Shown: piece by piece, positions 51,001-64,000 of the stretch
How the letters are laid out: the number at the start of each line of letters is the position of its first letter
Position numbering within the stretch: the stretch's first letter is position 1
Source of the DNA: Oxyruncus cristatus
Taxonomy: Eukaryota; Chordata; Aves; Passeriformes; Cotingidae
Length of the DNA: 64,000 nt
Reading direction: 5' to 3'
Assembly (NCBI GenBank): GCA_013399855.1
Contig: VXAY01002200.1
Coordinates: forward strand, 1,613,109-1,677,108
Made by a program: the position numbers and the translations under genes
The notes under the pieces: generated by a model
What the model was told of the DNA's origin: nothing
What the model saw: only the letters and a program-made list of their open reading frames with translations
The model's database searches: none

Positions 51001-52629
51001 ACTGGATTTTATATTTAGGGGGTTGAAAGTGCTGCTTTGCAGGTAAGACATTGCCATTGACCTTTCTTTGGGCGAATGCAGGCATTGCAGCATAAAGAAA
51101 TATCATTTATGACTTATTTTTTTCTTGAGGTCAAGATGAAGTCTAGCTCAGGCTCATTGATAACATTTCTGCTGCTTTGTCCCTACCTAAGGAGAAATAT
51201 TCAGGGCAAAAGACAGAAATAATGCCTATAGTAACTTACATAGTCAGCTGCTCCTTGGTATGCTGCACAGATAGACACAGGAGTGGAGTTTGTATTTGCC
51301 CTACAGCCCAGTAATTTTTGAGCTTAAGGTGCTTTGCTATGAGGCTGAAGTGTTGTTAGGAAGGGGATAAAGCTCCCAGGTGATTGTGTATGCTAAACCA
51401 AACCAGAAAACTTGAATGCAAGACCGACTTCTGTAAAGGAAAGAAAGAAAACAATGAGTGGAGGAGAAGTGAATATACTTCTTTAATATTTTGTTCAAGG
51501 AGTGGAAAGTGTGTCAAGATAGGAGTGACTGGCCTCTTTTTTTGTGACTGAATGTAAGTCTGCTCATTGTTATCTGAATCTTTGGGAGTGTGGGGAGGGG
51601 GTACAGCTCAGAATTAAGTTTTTTATACATTTAGTCATAGTTCCTTATGCAGCTGTGTTGCTTTTAAGAGGATAGAACATTAGGTCCAGGTTTCTCTGCA
51701 GGCTTGGGATGGATGGAGTGATTGTTGTTTCCCAGCTACATGATGACTTGATATCTCTGTGGGCATCGTGACTAGGAGCACCTACGCTCCAATAACTAAA
51801 AACTCGTTTTGAAGCTGCAAGGAGTTTTCTCAGTCTTGGCAACAGAACCAAACTTCCGATGTCTTATTAAACATCCAGTTTGGGAAGTAATGAGGATAAA
51901 TCATAAATGGCTCTGAGGATTTCCTTCAGATGATAGGTTGGGTTAGAATCAAAGATGCAAAAGCATCCTTTTGATGATGGGATGTGGATTTGAAAGTGGA
52001 GGCTGAGGTTTTGGTTGGTGGTTGGTTTTCCCAGTGTAGCACATGTTCCTGTGGTGGGAGATCCCCTTTCAGGCTAATTCAGTCAGCCTTTTGATGTAAT
52101 AAATTACTAGTTGGCACATAGCAACAATCCTGTAGTAACCACAACAAGAGATGTGTTGCAGCTTTTATTTATTTATTTTTAGTCTGTCACCAGTTGGATA
52201 GCAAAGGTAACTGAAGATCTGTTTCCATTGGGTTTTGTTTAGTATCTTTTTGCCTTAAGACAGAGAGAGAAGTTCTGTGTTGTGTGGGAGGAGAATTAAA
52301 ATATCAGTTCAGACTAAGCCAGGTTTCTGGCAAGTAGGGTAGTGCTCCTTGCTTAGTGGACCTTGCCTGTAGGAAACAAGTTGCTGAGCCTTCTGCAGGC
52401 TTATCCTTTGGGCCTCACAGCTGTCTGGAAATGCAGGTTCAAAGCTTGTGCTTTTGTTGGCCACCTCAGTGGTGGCTTCTAAGAAGACATAGTAAGTTGG
52501 TGAAGGATCAGATTGGTGCTGTCAGCTGGCTTCATGCGAACTCACCAGGCCTCTAGGGAGGTGTGTGTGTGGACCTGACTAGAGTCCAGCAGTTATCTGA
52601 ACCTCACTGCGCCCCAGTCCACAGGTCCT

Positions 52630-52652
52630 TAAACCACTTGCGAAGTGGTTTA
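52630..52652. repeat. Perfect 10-bp inverted repeat with a 3-base loop
   Basis: TAAACCACTT (52630-52639), loop GCG (52640-52642), AAGTGGTTTA (52643-52652). The arms are exactly complementary. Each arm contains an AAGTGG/CCACTT core resembling NKX2-type homeodomain sites. No promoter or terminator role is implied in this intron. Confidence 0.85.
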
Positions 52653-55600
52653 GTGGCAAGACAATTTGTGCAAAGACTGTGGTATAAAATGCGTGATTTG
52701 ACTTAGGGTGTTTTCTCCAACTCCCTAAGTGTATTCTTACCCTAGCTGGACAGAAATGAGGTTTGTTTCTAATGACATAAGAGCTGTACAAAAAGTGAAA
52801 TTACAAGCTCCAGCAGACTAATTGAGAGTGGAGTGTCCAGAACAAGGAGCTCTGTCTAATCATTAACAAAAGCATTAACAAAAGTAATCTTCAGAAGCAG
52901 CAGTGACAATTACATTGTCTTAACAGGGTTTTTTGCTCTCGGTAATGCAGGCTTGCCTCCCAGAAGGATGCTCTTCCAACGCATTTTCGGAGGTGTCAGG
53001 GGCAGAGATTGTATGTGTTCACTCTGTGTGTGTCCATGCAAACTAGCGTTCTACTGCCAGGTGGTTTACTTGGTGATATGATTCATCTCATGTTTGCATA
53101 CCTGCTGCTTCCCAAGAAGCAGTGCATGTTCGTGGTAATAATGAGAATAATGAGGTCTTGCTTAAAAATAGACGAGCTTCCTTCATTTTCTTGTCCTTCT
53201 GTTTGCTTGATGATTTGTCGGGTGTTGCCAGCACAAATGTTTGTCCCTGTTGCTGTGCAAGCTGTTCACCCCTTCCCTCCTCCCTTCATTTAGTTTTCTT
53301 CAGTGAAGCAGTTCCCTGCTCTTTTCTTCCTGTGTTATGTAGCCAAACTTGCGCTGTTCAGGCTTACAGGCTCAGTTACAGAGGTGAGGAAGAGTCCCTG
53401 CTGGTTCTTGAATTTCAGTAGAAAATTATCATCTGCCTGGGACAAGAAGTATATTGTGCTGTGTGCCTTCCTCTTTCACTCCCACGCGTGATGGAGTCCA
53501 ACCTGTAGAACTACTTCTGAAAAGTTAAAATAATTACCTCACTGTTTCACTTCAGGGCTCAGAATCCTCCCTCTTGTCTTTGTGCTTTCTACAGCATTTT
53601 TTTTCTGCAGATTAATCTGTGACCTGCCCTCCATTCAGGTTGGTTTTTTTCAACAGGGTGGAGAAGGAAAGGAAGACGGGCTGTTTCCAAAAGAGCCCTG
53701 GGTTGTGACCTGACAATACTTCCTGTAAAATGTTTGGACTCTGTGTACCTATATGCTTACATCTTTCTACTGCTTTGCAGTTGGTGCTTTTTTTGTTGTT
53801 TTCACCTGCACTTGTTATGTGTAAAAACGAGTACGCTTTCTAATCCAATGAAGGCATTGAAAAATGCTGCCACCCTTCCAGCAGCCACCCCAACTCAGGC
53901 TTTGTAGAAACCACTTCAAAACTGAGAGCAGTGGCAATTGTGTGCGTGGGCACGTTCGTCTGCAGCGTGGTGGTGTCACGGGGTAGAAGAGGTCCGGGTT
54001 TGTACAATCAGCTCCTGCAATTCTTGTGAAATTCTCCTCTCCCGCAGCATTTATTACTATGTAAAATTGAAATCTGCATGATTTCCTGCTGTGAGAGCCT
54101 GTGCCAAGGGACTGGTTTCTATAGTAACTAATATCAAGGAGCTGGCTGGGACTTCACTTCAGAGCTGTATTTGAGCGTATTTCGCAGTTCAATACAACCC
54201 TGTACGAGTATTTGATAGATGGCAAACACAAAGTCAGGGGTTGTGGCTGCCATTACTACAGCAGTGGCGGTGTGCACCTCGGCGTGTACACTGAGGGCAT
54301 AAAAACAGTCATTTAGCAAAATGCAGTTAGAGGTGAGGTGGGTCTTTTTTTTCTCTTCCACCATCCCCCTCCCTCAGTAGAGCTGCCAAACAGAAACTCT
54401 GAGGATACACCCATGAGTGTTTGTTCTGGAGTCACTTCAGCCCACCCCAAAGTGAAGCATAATCCTGGAAACCTGGTCCATTTTCTCACAAGAGTAACAG
54501 CCATTGCTGTTGCCACTGTTCTGTTTTGAAGCAAAGCTGGTGTTTGTTCTGCTGAGCATGATAAATAGCACTGCTGATGCAGTTTCCTCTGCAGGAGCAC
54601 CTTCTACTCTTTCTTAGGACCAGTCACACCTGCCAAATGTATTTGTTTTTGCAGGGTTAAGCAGGGGAAGGGGTTAGAGAGCATTGAAGCTTGGCTTGTA
54701 TAGACTGTAGGCTTTCAGGGTGCCAGGCCTGGTTTGTACCACTTATAGGTAGTCCAGAAAGGCATAGTGCGTCAGGTGCATGAAAATGAAACTGAATCTT
54801 CCATTTAGAGTCCCTTTCAAAGTAAAGCTTCCATCCTGTGATGGAGGTGAGGAAGGAATGCAGAACAGTGCTTTCTGGTCAAGAGAAGTCCTCTCAGTAC
54901 AGAAATTGGACTTGGGCACAAATAATTTGGTCTGTTTTTTCCCCTCCCCAGTAGTTCCCCAGGATTGTATTGAGGTTGATCTCTGAAGTAAACTTGTATT
55001 GATGAACTAGTCTGAAGTGTGAAGATGTCTTTGTCTATAACTTAAGGTCAGTTTTCCTGGCTGTGCTAAAAGAGATGTGTATGAGCATGTGCTCCCCCAT
55101 TTGTCTCCCAAGTCACCTCCTGCCCCAAAAGCCAAGCATCTCTGAGGAGGGAGTGGAGTTGCATGTCCCGTGCACCTGTAGGCATGGACACGTGTGTGCA
55201 CACACCTGGGGAAGCAAGGAGTGCTGTTTGCTCAGCCAGCTCAAGGGGAGCCTTGACTTGGCCACCCAGAGAGCAGCCTCCCAGTTTGGTGTTTAAAATG
55301 CTAGAGAGGGCTGAGGAAGGAGACTCAAAAGAAGAAGTGGATGGACAAAGAGGAACTGTGTGTGTTGTGCTGGGAATATTTAGGGAACATCTGATATATA
55401 TTCATAAAGAAATGAGACTTTTTAAAAAAAATTCTGTTTAGACAGGTCATCTTTTATAGTCACCATTTGCGTATGCAAGACCATGGTAAAAGTATTACAG
55501 TGATTTAAAAAAACTCCAATAAATTACTGGATTAAGCCATTTGCGTCAAGAGAGTAACGATGCATTTGAATAATCTGAGATAATTTGGCACTGAGATATG

Positions 55601-57059
55601 ACCAGATTAACAGTTTGAGAAGCAGGATTGGAGGCGATCGTTCAAGAATATAATGACTCATGTTGCTGAGAAATCATCCTCCTCTTTATACTTGTGCAGA
55701 AGTAAAAAATCTCCCTGTCTTGCAAGGAGGTACTAAGCAGAGTGCTGAAATGGGGTCTTAGAATAAAAATTTGCTATGTTTACACAATATAGTGATGCAA
55801 GTCTGGAACATTGAGTTGTTATAAATAAATTAAATCCAAAGTACATTTAGTAAATACTTAAAGTGCATATTGTGATGGATTATCCCTGGTTTTAATGCTT
55901 GTTCATTTTTTGCTAGTTTGCAAAATCACTGGAGTCCAAGAGAGCACATTTCTTTTGGATGCTGTTGTGAATGGGTATATATTTTAAATCTAGGTTATCT
56001 TGCATGGAGAACAGCAGCTCTGGGTGTTAGTTAGTCACTTTGGTTCAAAGGTAAAGAGTTCATATGTAGTTCTTCTGGAGCTACTGCAGAGGCAGGAGCC
56101 TTAGTTATGAATATAGTCAAGGGAATGTTTGAGCTATTAAGCTGAAATTTAGCTTGCTGCCGGGGAAATGAGTGCTGTCACTGAGTATGTACCGTGATGC
56201 AAAGCCCTCCCCAGACTGTTCAGTTCAAATGCACCGTGTGCACTCAGGATGGACAATTGATTTAGATTAACAGATTTTAATCTTCCTTGTAAACTTGAGG
56301 CTGGCCTCACTTGGAGTTACAAACTCTGTGTTTCTCAAGCTGCACTTTCACAAGGGTTTTAGCTGTTCTTTCTGAAGTGGCTGTTTTCAGAGACTCTTTG
56401 TTCTTCACAACGTATTTTCTTTGTTGGCAACCTTAATAATTTAACATGTCTTCCAAAACTAGGAGTGGGAGAAAAAGGCTGGTGTATGTTACCAATGAGG
56501 GTGGAACTTCTGGAGTGCATCTATGGGGACAGCGAAGAAGGTGGTTGAGGTGTTTCTGGAGGGTGACTTTATGCACAGTGTAATTAAGTTTAAAGTCTAG
56601 ACAGGAGCATTTTAAAACAAATATATTTGTTATAATAAAGTTTTCTTGTTAAGGTTTATGTTGGGGTTAATGGGTTCTCTCAAAGGCAAAAAGATAATGT
56701 CTTCATAAGTGCATACAACCACCCATCTGCCCATTGTGAATATTGCCAAGGGATTTTTGAGCTGAAGTGGCAAGAAGTCTGTCCTGTACCCTGTAAAGGG
56801 GTTGGTTAATAAAAGTTAAAGCATGGTCAGGTTAAAAAAAATCATCTATTCGGTACCCTTTTCACAGCTCCCTCTCTACTGTTTTGACTGCTGCCTAATC
56901 TTTTGAAATTGGTCAGAATTTGAGCCTCTCTAGAGTTCAGTTTTTGAGGTCATGATTGCCATGGATAAAACAACGTATGTTTTTGCATTATTGCTTAACT
57001 TTGGTTTACTTCAAGTTAGTCTTAATTTGGTTCCGAGTTATTTTAACGTGTGTAGTGGG

Positions 57060-57130
57060 TTTTTTTTTTGTTTTGTTTGTTTGTTTTGTTTTTTTTTGTT
57101 TTGTTTTGTTTTTGTTTTTTTTTTTTTTGT
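57060..57130. repeat. T-rich (TTTTG)n low-complexity tract
   Basis: About 70 bases of T broken by single G residues, on the sense strand of intron 3. On the minus strand it reads as (CAAAA)n and could be an old A-rich tail or a microsatellite. Confidence 0.88.
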
Positions 57131-57958
57131 CCAAAAAGAGAAGCTGAACTCAAAATTTGTGCCCTCTAGGTCTCCCTAGTAGCTGAAGGATGTATGAATA
57201 GGTTTCATCTCTCTCTTTTTTTAAGAGAAAAGGTCTCTTAGATGAAACACATTCAGTATGTAAAAAGCTTCTTGTGACCAGTTGGGAGTAAACATTAAAC
57301 ATTAATGATGCAGCTTTAAGTTGCATGGAAGCAAACTGGGGCAAGTCAGTTCATTTTACCTTTGATTCACTGCTTCCAACCGTTAGGAAAGGTTGAAGGG
57401 ACACAAAGCAAATAGGAGTCTCTTCCTTTAGCTTTTTCTTGTAATGACATATTTTGCCTCAAACAATAGTTCTGGTAAGTAGCTGAACAGAATTTGTATT
57501 TTATAGAATTTCTTCTTTTTGAAAGCAAGTAGTGTGATAACAGCAATTTACATAATTGCAATAATTTCTAGTTCAAGGGAGATTTAGTTCTGTTTAAAGA
57601 GAGAATAAAATAAAGACTTCTAAGAACAGGTCTGGATTGTAGAGGTTTGAACATCCCATGGGATGGAGGTGTGAAGTGGTAGTTTGACCCCAAGACTTGG
57701 ATGTCCAACATTGCCGGCCACATCTATTTTGTATGGACTATTTATAGCAATGAGAATTTCTTCTGGTCTTAACATCTGTGAAATTTGTGCAAGTTACTTA
57801 CTTGTGGCTTTGAAGATCCAGTGTGAGATGCCATGTAACTGCTGCAAAGTGACTACATTAAAAATGTAGGGTCTGGATTTCCTGGCACCTAATATATAGG
57901 ATTCTAAATGTGCTGCTTTGAATGCCCAGAACTACCCCAAAACATTACTGGGGTTGAA

Positions 57959-57982
57959 CAGGATCCTGTTCACAGGATCCTG
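57959..57982. repeat. Palindromic 10-mer present twice, 4 bases apart
   Basis: CAGGATCCTG at 57959-57968 and again at 57973-57982, separated by TTCA. Each copy is its own reverse complement, so the whole is both a direct and an inverted repeat. Confidence 0.85.
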
Positions 57983-59617
57983 GCAACAGCTAGAATTTTA
58001 CACTCCCCCCTGCTTTCTTCCTCTTTTTCTTTCCGTTTTTTTTTACAAAAAGAAGTGTGGTGTAACTTTTTTTGTGGTGTTTCATGGCTCTGTCTGGATA
58101 TCCCTGTCTGGTTCAGTTTGTTCTGCGGTGCAGAGGGCATTGCCTGTTTTTACTGGAAAGAAGCTTACCTGTGGTTTTTTGTTTTCAACTTCTGTGGGTT
58201 TCCGCTCTTTTTCCATTATTACTGTGGCCCTACATGTTTCCTGCAGCATTTTCAGCATACTTGCATTCAGATGGATGACTTGGAAATATGTATCTTGAAC
58301 AATACCCTCGTTTTGCAAGAGGTCTCATAATAACAAGAGATGAGCATGATTTCAGTGTTCTTCATTGTTTAAATGGGGTTAGGCCTAGCTAAGGTTATGT
58401 TTCTCTTTCTTGATCCCTAAAAAGCTCAAGTGCTCTTCTTGTAGCACATACAGACATTTCTATGGCTGTATAGGAAGGATTAAAGTAGATAAACTTGTTT
58501 CTGCCCTATAAGGAAGGTGTCAAACTAGACAATCCTGAACGCCTTGTTTTTAAAGCTCCACTTTCCTGGCCATATTAGTTCAGGGTTAAGTTACAAAACA
58601 GTAAGATTTCTTAAATGCAGTGTATTTGAACAAAGACCTTTCCATGCAACAATGTACACTTTGTTTATTATAACTTACCTTCTTTGTTTTCTGGCAACTT
58701 CTTTTAGATTTTAATACTGTAGGTAGAGCTACAACTCTTTTTAGAATATTTAAAAAGGCTTTACGGGGAGTGTGCTTTGTGGGAATAGCTGTCAAAGCTA
58801 TCTCACTAGTTTAAGCTATAATGAAAACCATTTTAATATTTTTATAAGGCTATTTTTAGACTCATTTATGCTGAAGGAAGGAGTAGAGTAGCTTTGGCAC
58901 GAACACAAGGAACAGCATCCCTAGGTTGGAAGGATATGTTCTCAATATAATTTATTGGTTAATTAAATCTGTTTGGGAAGGTCTCTGTGGGAGCACTAAA
59001 CAGTGATATGATAACCTTGTATGATTTAAATATATGTGAGCCACCTTAGTGTGGACAACTGGGCAGGTAGATCTTAGAGAAAAAGTAGTTCCTAAGATCA
59101 AAAAAAAAGCCATTTGATCTATCCTTATTAATAGCCATGTGTTGCATAATTCAGATTATTCTTTTTTCAAGTGTTACGGTGAAACGTGATGAGAGGATTA
59201 TTCACTCCAGTTACCTGTCCAAGAGGCAGAGATAGCAAGTTTTGCCCAGTTAATGAGAGGACTGTGCTATGATAACCATGGGTGAGTGAATGAATAGTGG
59301 GGACCAGTGGCTGCCATTTTAGGATTTACATATGGAAAGCATCAGGCCAGAAAGCCCTTTAGGCTCTTCGTCTCCCTGCCCTTTTGTTTCTTTGCCAACT
59401 GAATGCCTCCATGTCCCACAGACAGAGGAGCCTGTCAGGCTTAGCTTCTCTTCCCTGGTCATCTGCTTCACCTTGGTTTTGAAATATGTCTGTGCTGCTG
59501 ACCACAAAAGTAAAACTTGGCTTTGATTTGAGTTTCATCTTGCAGTGGCTGGTCTCCATTTGTGGGAGAAACTGGACCAGAGCTTGAAAGCATCAAAGTG
59601 ATTCACAGCTAATTTTC

Positions 59618-59690
59618 CTTTTAAGGACCAGAAGGACCATTAGATCATCTCACCTGATTATCTCTGGAGGGCTGGTCAGGGCTTAGTCTG
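59618..59690 (-). mobile_element. Possible ancient CR1 3' remnant
   Basis: AAGGACCAGAAGGACCATTAG followed by ATCATCTCACCTG resembles the 3' end of old amniote CR1 subfamilies (GACCAGAAGGGACC then ATCATCTAGTCTGACC). Only a short stretch is similar, so this is tentative. Confidence 0.35.
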
Positions 59691-62600
59691 CCCCAAGCCT
59701 TGTTCTGGACACAGCCTTGGTTGGAGCCCTCCAGCAGAGAGAGGCGTGGGAACGGGCAGTGTCTGTGGAGTTGCAGGTGTGCTGGAAAATGCTCTGGGCG
59801 CATCTTTTTTGTATAAAAATATATGTAAAAAATCTTTAACCAAACCAGTACCCATGAGAAGTCTTGCATGGATTGCCTGCCTTTACTTGAGTTCTGAAGG
59901 AAATACAGACATTGAGTTTAGTGGTGTCCATCATCTGTGGATCCTGAATAAAATTTACAGACCAGGGGAGAGATCGTCTTGCCGCATCTCAGGGAGTGCA
60001 GGAAAACATGCTGCCTTCTGTAACATGTGACTCTCGGTGCTTGTGGAAATAGCTCTGTCAAGCCATGGCCTGGAATGAAATGTCATGGCCAGGAAGGAGT
60101 AAGGTGTTGTGGAGAGACTGGTGATTCCCATTTTGCTGTGGTTAACTGCAAGAGTCTAAATGAAACTGCAGTGAAAGATCAGCTTTTGCCCTTGCAGGGC
60201 TCACGATGCCTGTTTAGCACAGAGCTCTTGTGGTTCATGCTGGTATTGGTGACTGTGAAGTTCTCCTCAGAAATGTCAGTTTTGTATGATTTCTTTTTTT
60301 CCTTCCTCTCTAAAATTCAGATTTTTAAAATACCCAGCCCTTCCCACCCCCCGGCAAACAATTCTGTAACCAAACTGCCTGGAGGTTACCCCTTCCTGTG
60401 GAACAAGCAGAGCTGTTTGGTGGGAACAGAGCCAGAAGTGGAGGTTTGGTTCTTGATTTCCTAGGGACTTACTTCAGTAGTGAAATGGATGGTGGTATTG
60501 GGTCACTTAACACTTGCGTATTGTGCAGTTTTTGTCAGTGAGAGGAGACAAAAAGCCCAGCTGCAGCAGCGGGTCGTGGAAGCTGCAGGTGTGAGCTTGG
60601 CTGGAGGATGCCAAACTGCCATCTGTGGTGAGGCTTTGTGGTGGTTTTTTTTTTCCGCAGTCCACTTGCCTAGAAATGAGATCAAGAATACAAAATGGCA
60701 GGAGAAACTGAAGATTGCTTTCCTCCCGCTTCTGCTGCCTCACGGGTTAGCCAGGAGTCTGTGAATGCAGAAGAGTTGGACTTGCATCAGGCTTAAGGGG
60801 TGAATGTAGGCGGTGCCCTGCCAGTGTGTTCAATCTTTTAGGTACTTTCTTTCCGTGTTGCTTTAAGCAGGTTTGTCCTCTGCTCTCTAGAAGATGTGGA
60901 GAAACAGAAGAAAAGTTGCTAGTGTTATTTGCATAAAATTTACAAAGAGAAGAAAAACAGCAGCATATTGCTTTGCTTATTTATTTAGTCAATACCCACT
61001 TCTGTGCCCGTGCTCTGACATTTTAAAGCTAAATAAGTAGGGCAAGTAACCTTAAGCATTTAGAAATGAAAAAAAAAAAAAGTTTGATGGTTGCTGTAAT
61101 TAAGTCAGTGATGTTCAGTATACATTTTAAATTCCTAGTTCCTGTATGTTGTTAAATTTTTCTGTCTGGTATGCAGCATGTCTGCTTGTTTACAAAACGC
61201 CTTGGAGCTGCATGGATTACCTTGCACTGTGTGCAGAGTGGTTTATAAAAGTTAGGCATGTGTGGCTCTGACTAGAGAGATGTACTTGGAGCTGTGCTTT
61301 GGATTGCACAAATAATAGTTTCCAGGAACGATCATGAGGATCAGCAGGAGGAGCTTTGAAGAGTGTGTGGAGGCAGCATGATCTTTGGCTGAAGGGAAGC
61401 CCTTTGCTGGTGGCATGGTTCTTCAGGCTACTCCAAAATGCGGAGCCTGAGCAGCTGTTTTCCCAAACAGCTTCCTGAAATAACAGAGGGCAGGAATCTA
61501 AGAATGCTGTCTTTCCTCTCCTTTCCTCGTTATTTGCACTACAAGAAGGAGTTGGGCACTGAGGGAACTGGTTTTCTTTTAAAGTTGAAGACATTTGCAT
61601 AGGGCAAGTAACGTTCACTGCTGTCTACTTTTGAGCCCCTTTGTTTCGGAAGTAGAGGCTTTAAGCAGCTGTAAGACCAGAAATGCAGCACAATGCATTA
61701 CTGACTGTATTTGTCATTCTCATCTAGAGAGAAAACGTGCTGATTACATTCAGCAGTTTCTTTTTTTAGCTGGAAAGAAATGAGATGCTGGCCTTTATTC
61801 AGCTAGCTTTGTGTATTTGCAAATTGCAGTTTCAACTATCTGAGCAAAATTGATGGGCATTTAGCAATATAAAGAAGTCAGTATCTCACTGTATCTTCAT
61901 GGAGTTGATTGACTAGTCTTTTCGTAACAACAAAATTTACATATTTATGGCGTGGGCCTATAGTTTGGGTAACTGTTTTATTGCATTAAATTTAATTATA
62001 TCAACCATACTAGGTGATTTTTCTTTTGGTAGAGGCTGAGAGATTTTCTCTTTAACAAGACTTGAAAGAATTAACAGATCATTTTGCAACAGCTATCCAG
62101 CAGCTACTACCATGGAATTTTGATTTGCACTCCAGACCACTTCAGTGGGATGTGTCCTCTGTATCTGGAGTAAACTTTGCAAATTTGCTTCAAGTGTCTC
62201 ACATCGTACATTCCCAGTGGATCATAAACCTACAGGTGGTACGACCTGTCATCTCCTATAAAGGGACTGGATATGAGCTATTTTAAGGCTTCATTGAAAG
62301 GATGTGTAGCTCTTGGAAGTTAGCCAATGGAAATTACTAGTATGGTGCCTTCATGGATCTGCTGAGATTAATTACTGTAATAAGTGGGAAGAAACTGTGG
62401 ATCAAGACAGTATGTATAATGTGGAGCATCCCAGTATACCCATTACCCAGCTGGACTATTGCTTTTCTCCACGTGCAAGGTTTGAGGAGACAAGTAGGAA
62501 GTGTGGTCCTCCTGTATAATCACCTGCTTCTGGCACACGGGACCTCTTTGGCAGTAAATCGTGGTCATCCTAGTGGTTCAAGGAGCTGGTTGGTTGAAGG

Positions 62601-64000
62601 GAGAATTGCACAGATCTGCAGAGGTTTATGTCTCAGGACTGAGGCTCAATGCTTTACTTCAAATGGGATGCTCTGCAGGAGGAGTTAGTGCTAGATCCAT
62701 ACATCTGCCACGCTTTGAGCTTTGTCAAGGCCCTGACCTTGCCAGTTGCAAAATGTCTGGCAAGATGAGGCTTAAACTCAGTGTTTACAGCTGAATGAAG
62801 AGCACAGAAGCTGAGTGACAATGCAATTGCAGGTCAGTAACTGGAGGTTAATAGCTGACAGTATTTTTAATGAACTTTCTGATTGCAAGACCTTTGAAAC
62901 AGTGCCTGCATGCTCAGCACTGTGTGTGGCTGTGCTAGTCTTGGAGGAAGGAGAGATTTTGTGCCTGCAACAGAACAAGAGCTTGAGAACCCTTAGCTCT
63001 TCCAATTCCTGAGACACTTACACCACAGAAGTAACTTGAAGTATAGAAATTTAGTCCAGAAGCATCGGTTTAGTTTAATCCATGAATCTTAAATCATAAG
63101 TGTTCTGTTTCTGTTAACGTAATGCAAAACACAGGTCTTGCAGTTTTCCAGTAGCTCTTACTGGTATGGGCATCTCTAATAGCTCAGACATGTTTCATTC
63201 AAATTAAAAATACAGGGCCTGTTTATAAATCTCCAGAGTGGGTTTATGGCACAGACACTGACTGAGGCTACTTGTTCATTGGGAGAGCGGATTGGATATT
63301 TAGCTCTTAATTCCTATGAATAGGGTTTTTCTTAGCTAACCTTATTTCAGTGGAAGTAGGAGCGTTAGGGAGGATAAAGAAATGGGAGGGAGTGGTCACA
63401 TTTGTGGGAGCAGTTTTTTTCAAAAAACTAAATGTTACGTGGTGTAAATCGTATGTGGTGTAAATTTGTAGCTTCTGGAATAAACATGGCTGTGACCCTT
63501 TGAGATGAATAATAAATTGCAGTCCTAAATTTAGCACTTTGCAATTAAGGAACCTCCTTTGCTGGTTTTTGCCACTGACTGGAATAAGGGCTGTGCATTA
63601 AGAATGTATCCCTTAAATTTTGCCAGTTCTGTTTGTGAGTATGTGATGCTGTGTGATATTCTGTAGAAGACTCAAGTGAATCAGCATGGTTTCTGGGGCA
63701 GCACCCTGGTGTTCAGGGACATCCCAATGCAAATTCTTGAATTCATCACACATTTTGATCTTTGTGCTTGCAGGTTTTATGTTTTCCACTTGGTAGCAAA
63801 TGTAATTTTCATATGTGCAAGGGAGATAGAAAAATCCTAGTAAGGAAAAATTTACTGGTTGCTTTATAAAATAGTTTCCTATAAACATTATCGGCAGAAA
63901 GTATTGCAAACTTACAGCTACATAAGAAAGAATTCTGCTACACCCTCTTTAGCATATTGGAAGTCGTTTTATGACCCAGAAAGTCAATTTGCTGGACCTG

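Larger units (their letters stand above)
45057..64000 (+). other. MTSS1: MTSS1 intron 3 (at least 18,944 bases, runs off the right edge)
   Basis: It starts with GTAAGC. The next expected coding segment would complete a glycine and continue with residues like TREIGSAL and then MCMRHRSIEAKL. I did not find this in any frame, so the intron extends beyond the window. Contents recognised are a T/G-rich tract (57060-57130), an inverted repeat at 52630-52652, a duplicated palindrome at 57959-57982 and a possible ancient CR1 remnant near 59618. The 178-codon open frame at 49515-50051 has no recognisable domain. Confidence 0.9.

Noticed and set aside
1..64000. A new defence, mobile or biosynthetic system
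   Set aside because: The window is one vertebrate gene start with its introns and flank. No clustered unknown genes, CRISPR, retroviral genes or long terminal repeats were seen.

Overview
This is vertebrate nuclear DNA, almost certainly from a bird. The evidence is several 5'-truncated CR1 retrotransposons with the avian-type 3' end, no mammalian Alu or L1 sequence, large introns with canonical GT-AG junctions, and a CpG-rich promoter. The assembly has three N-gaps: 837-861, 25076-25578 and 38518-38565. There are no prokaryotic operons, CRISPR arrays or clustered accessory genes.

The window holds the 5' part of one protein-coding gene, MTSS1 (metastasis suppressor 1, also called MIM or missing-in-metastasis), on the + strand. 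Three coding exons are present: 25718-25789, 42225-42286 and 44983-45056. Spliced, they encode the first 69 residues and the first base of codon 70. This is the N-terminal part of the I-BAR (IMD) domain, which binds phosphoinositide-rich membrane and bends it into protrusions while linking it to actin. The splice phases agree at every junction. The rest of the I-BAR domain, the Ser/Pro-rich middle and the C-terminal WH2 motif lie beyond the right edge, because no further exon is visible in 45057-64000.

Layout: 1 to about 24,880 is intergenic DNA upstream of MTSS1. I recognise no gene there, only two minus-strand CR1 fragments, simple repeats and one gap. From about 24,880 to 26,330 is the CpG-rich promoter, interrupted by a 503-base gap that probably hides the transcription start. 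Intron 1 (25,790-42,224) carries three CR1 copies, one GC-rich gap and some stretches that look like candidate regulatory DNA. Intron 2 (42,287-44,982) is short. Intron 3 starts at 45,057 and runs past the window end.

I did not find a convincing new biological system. The points most worth checking are the gapped promoter with an NF-Y/GC-box cluster and a tRNA-like B box next to it, duplicated sequence at the edges of the intron 1 gap, possible enhancer-like stretches in intron 1, and a T/G strand bias that appears to begin at the MTSS1 promoter.
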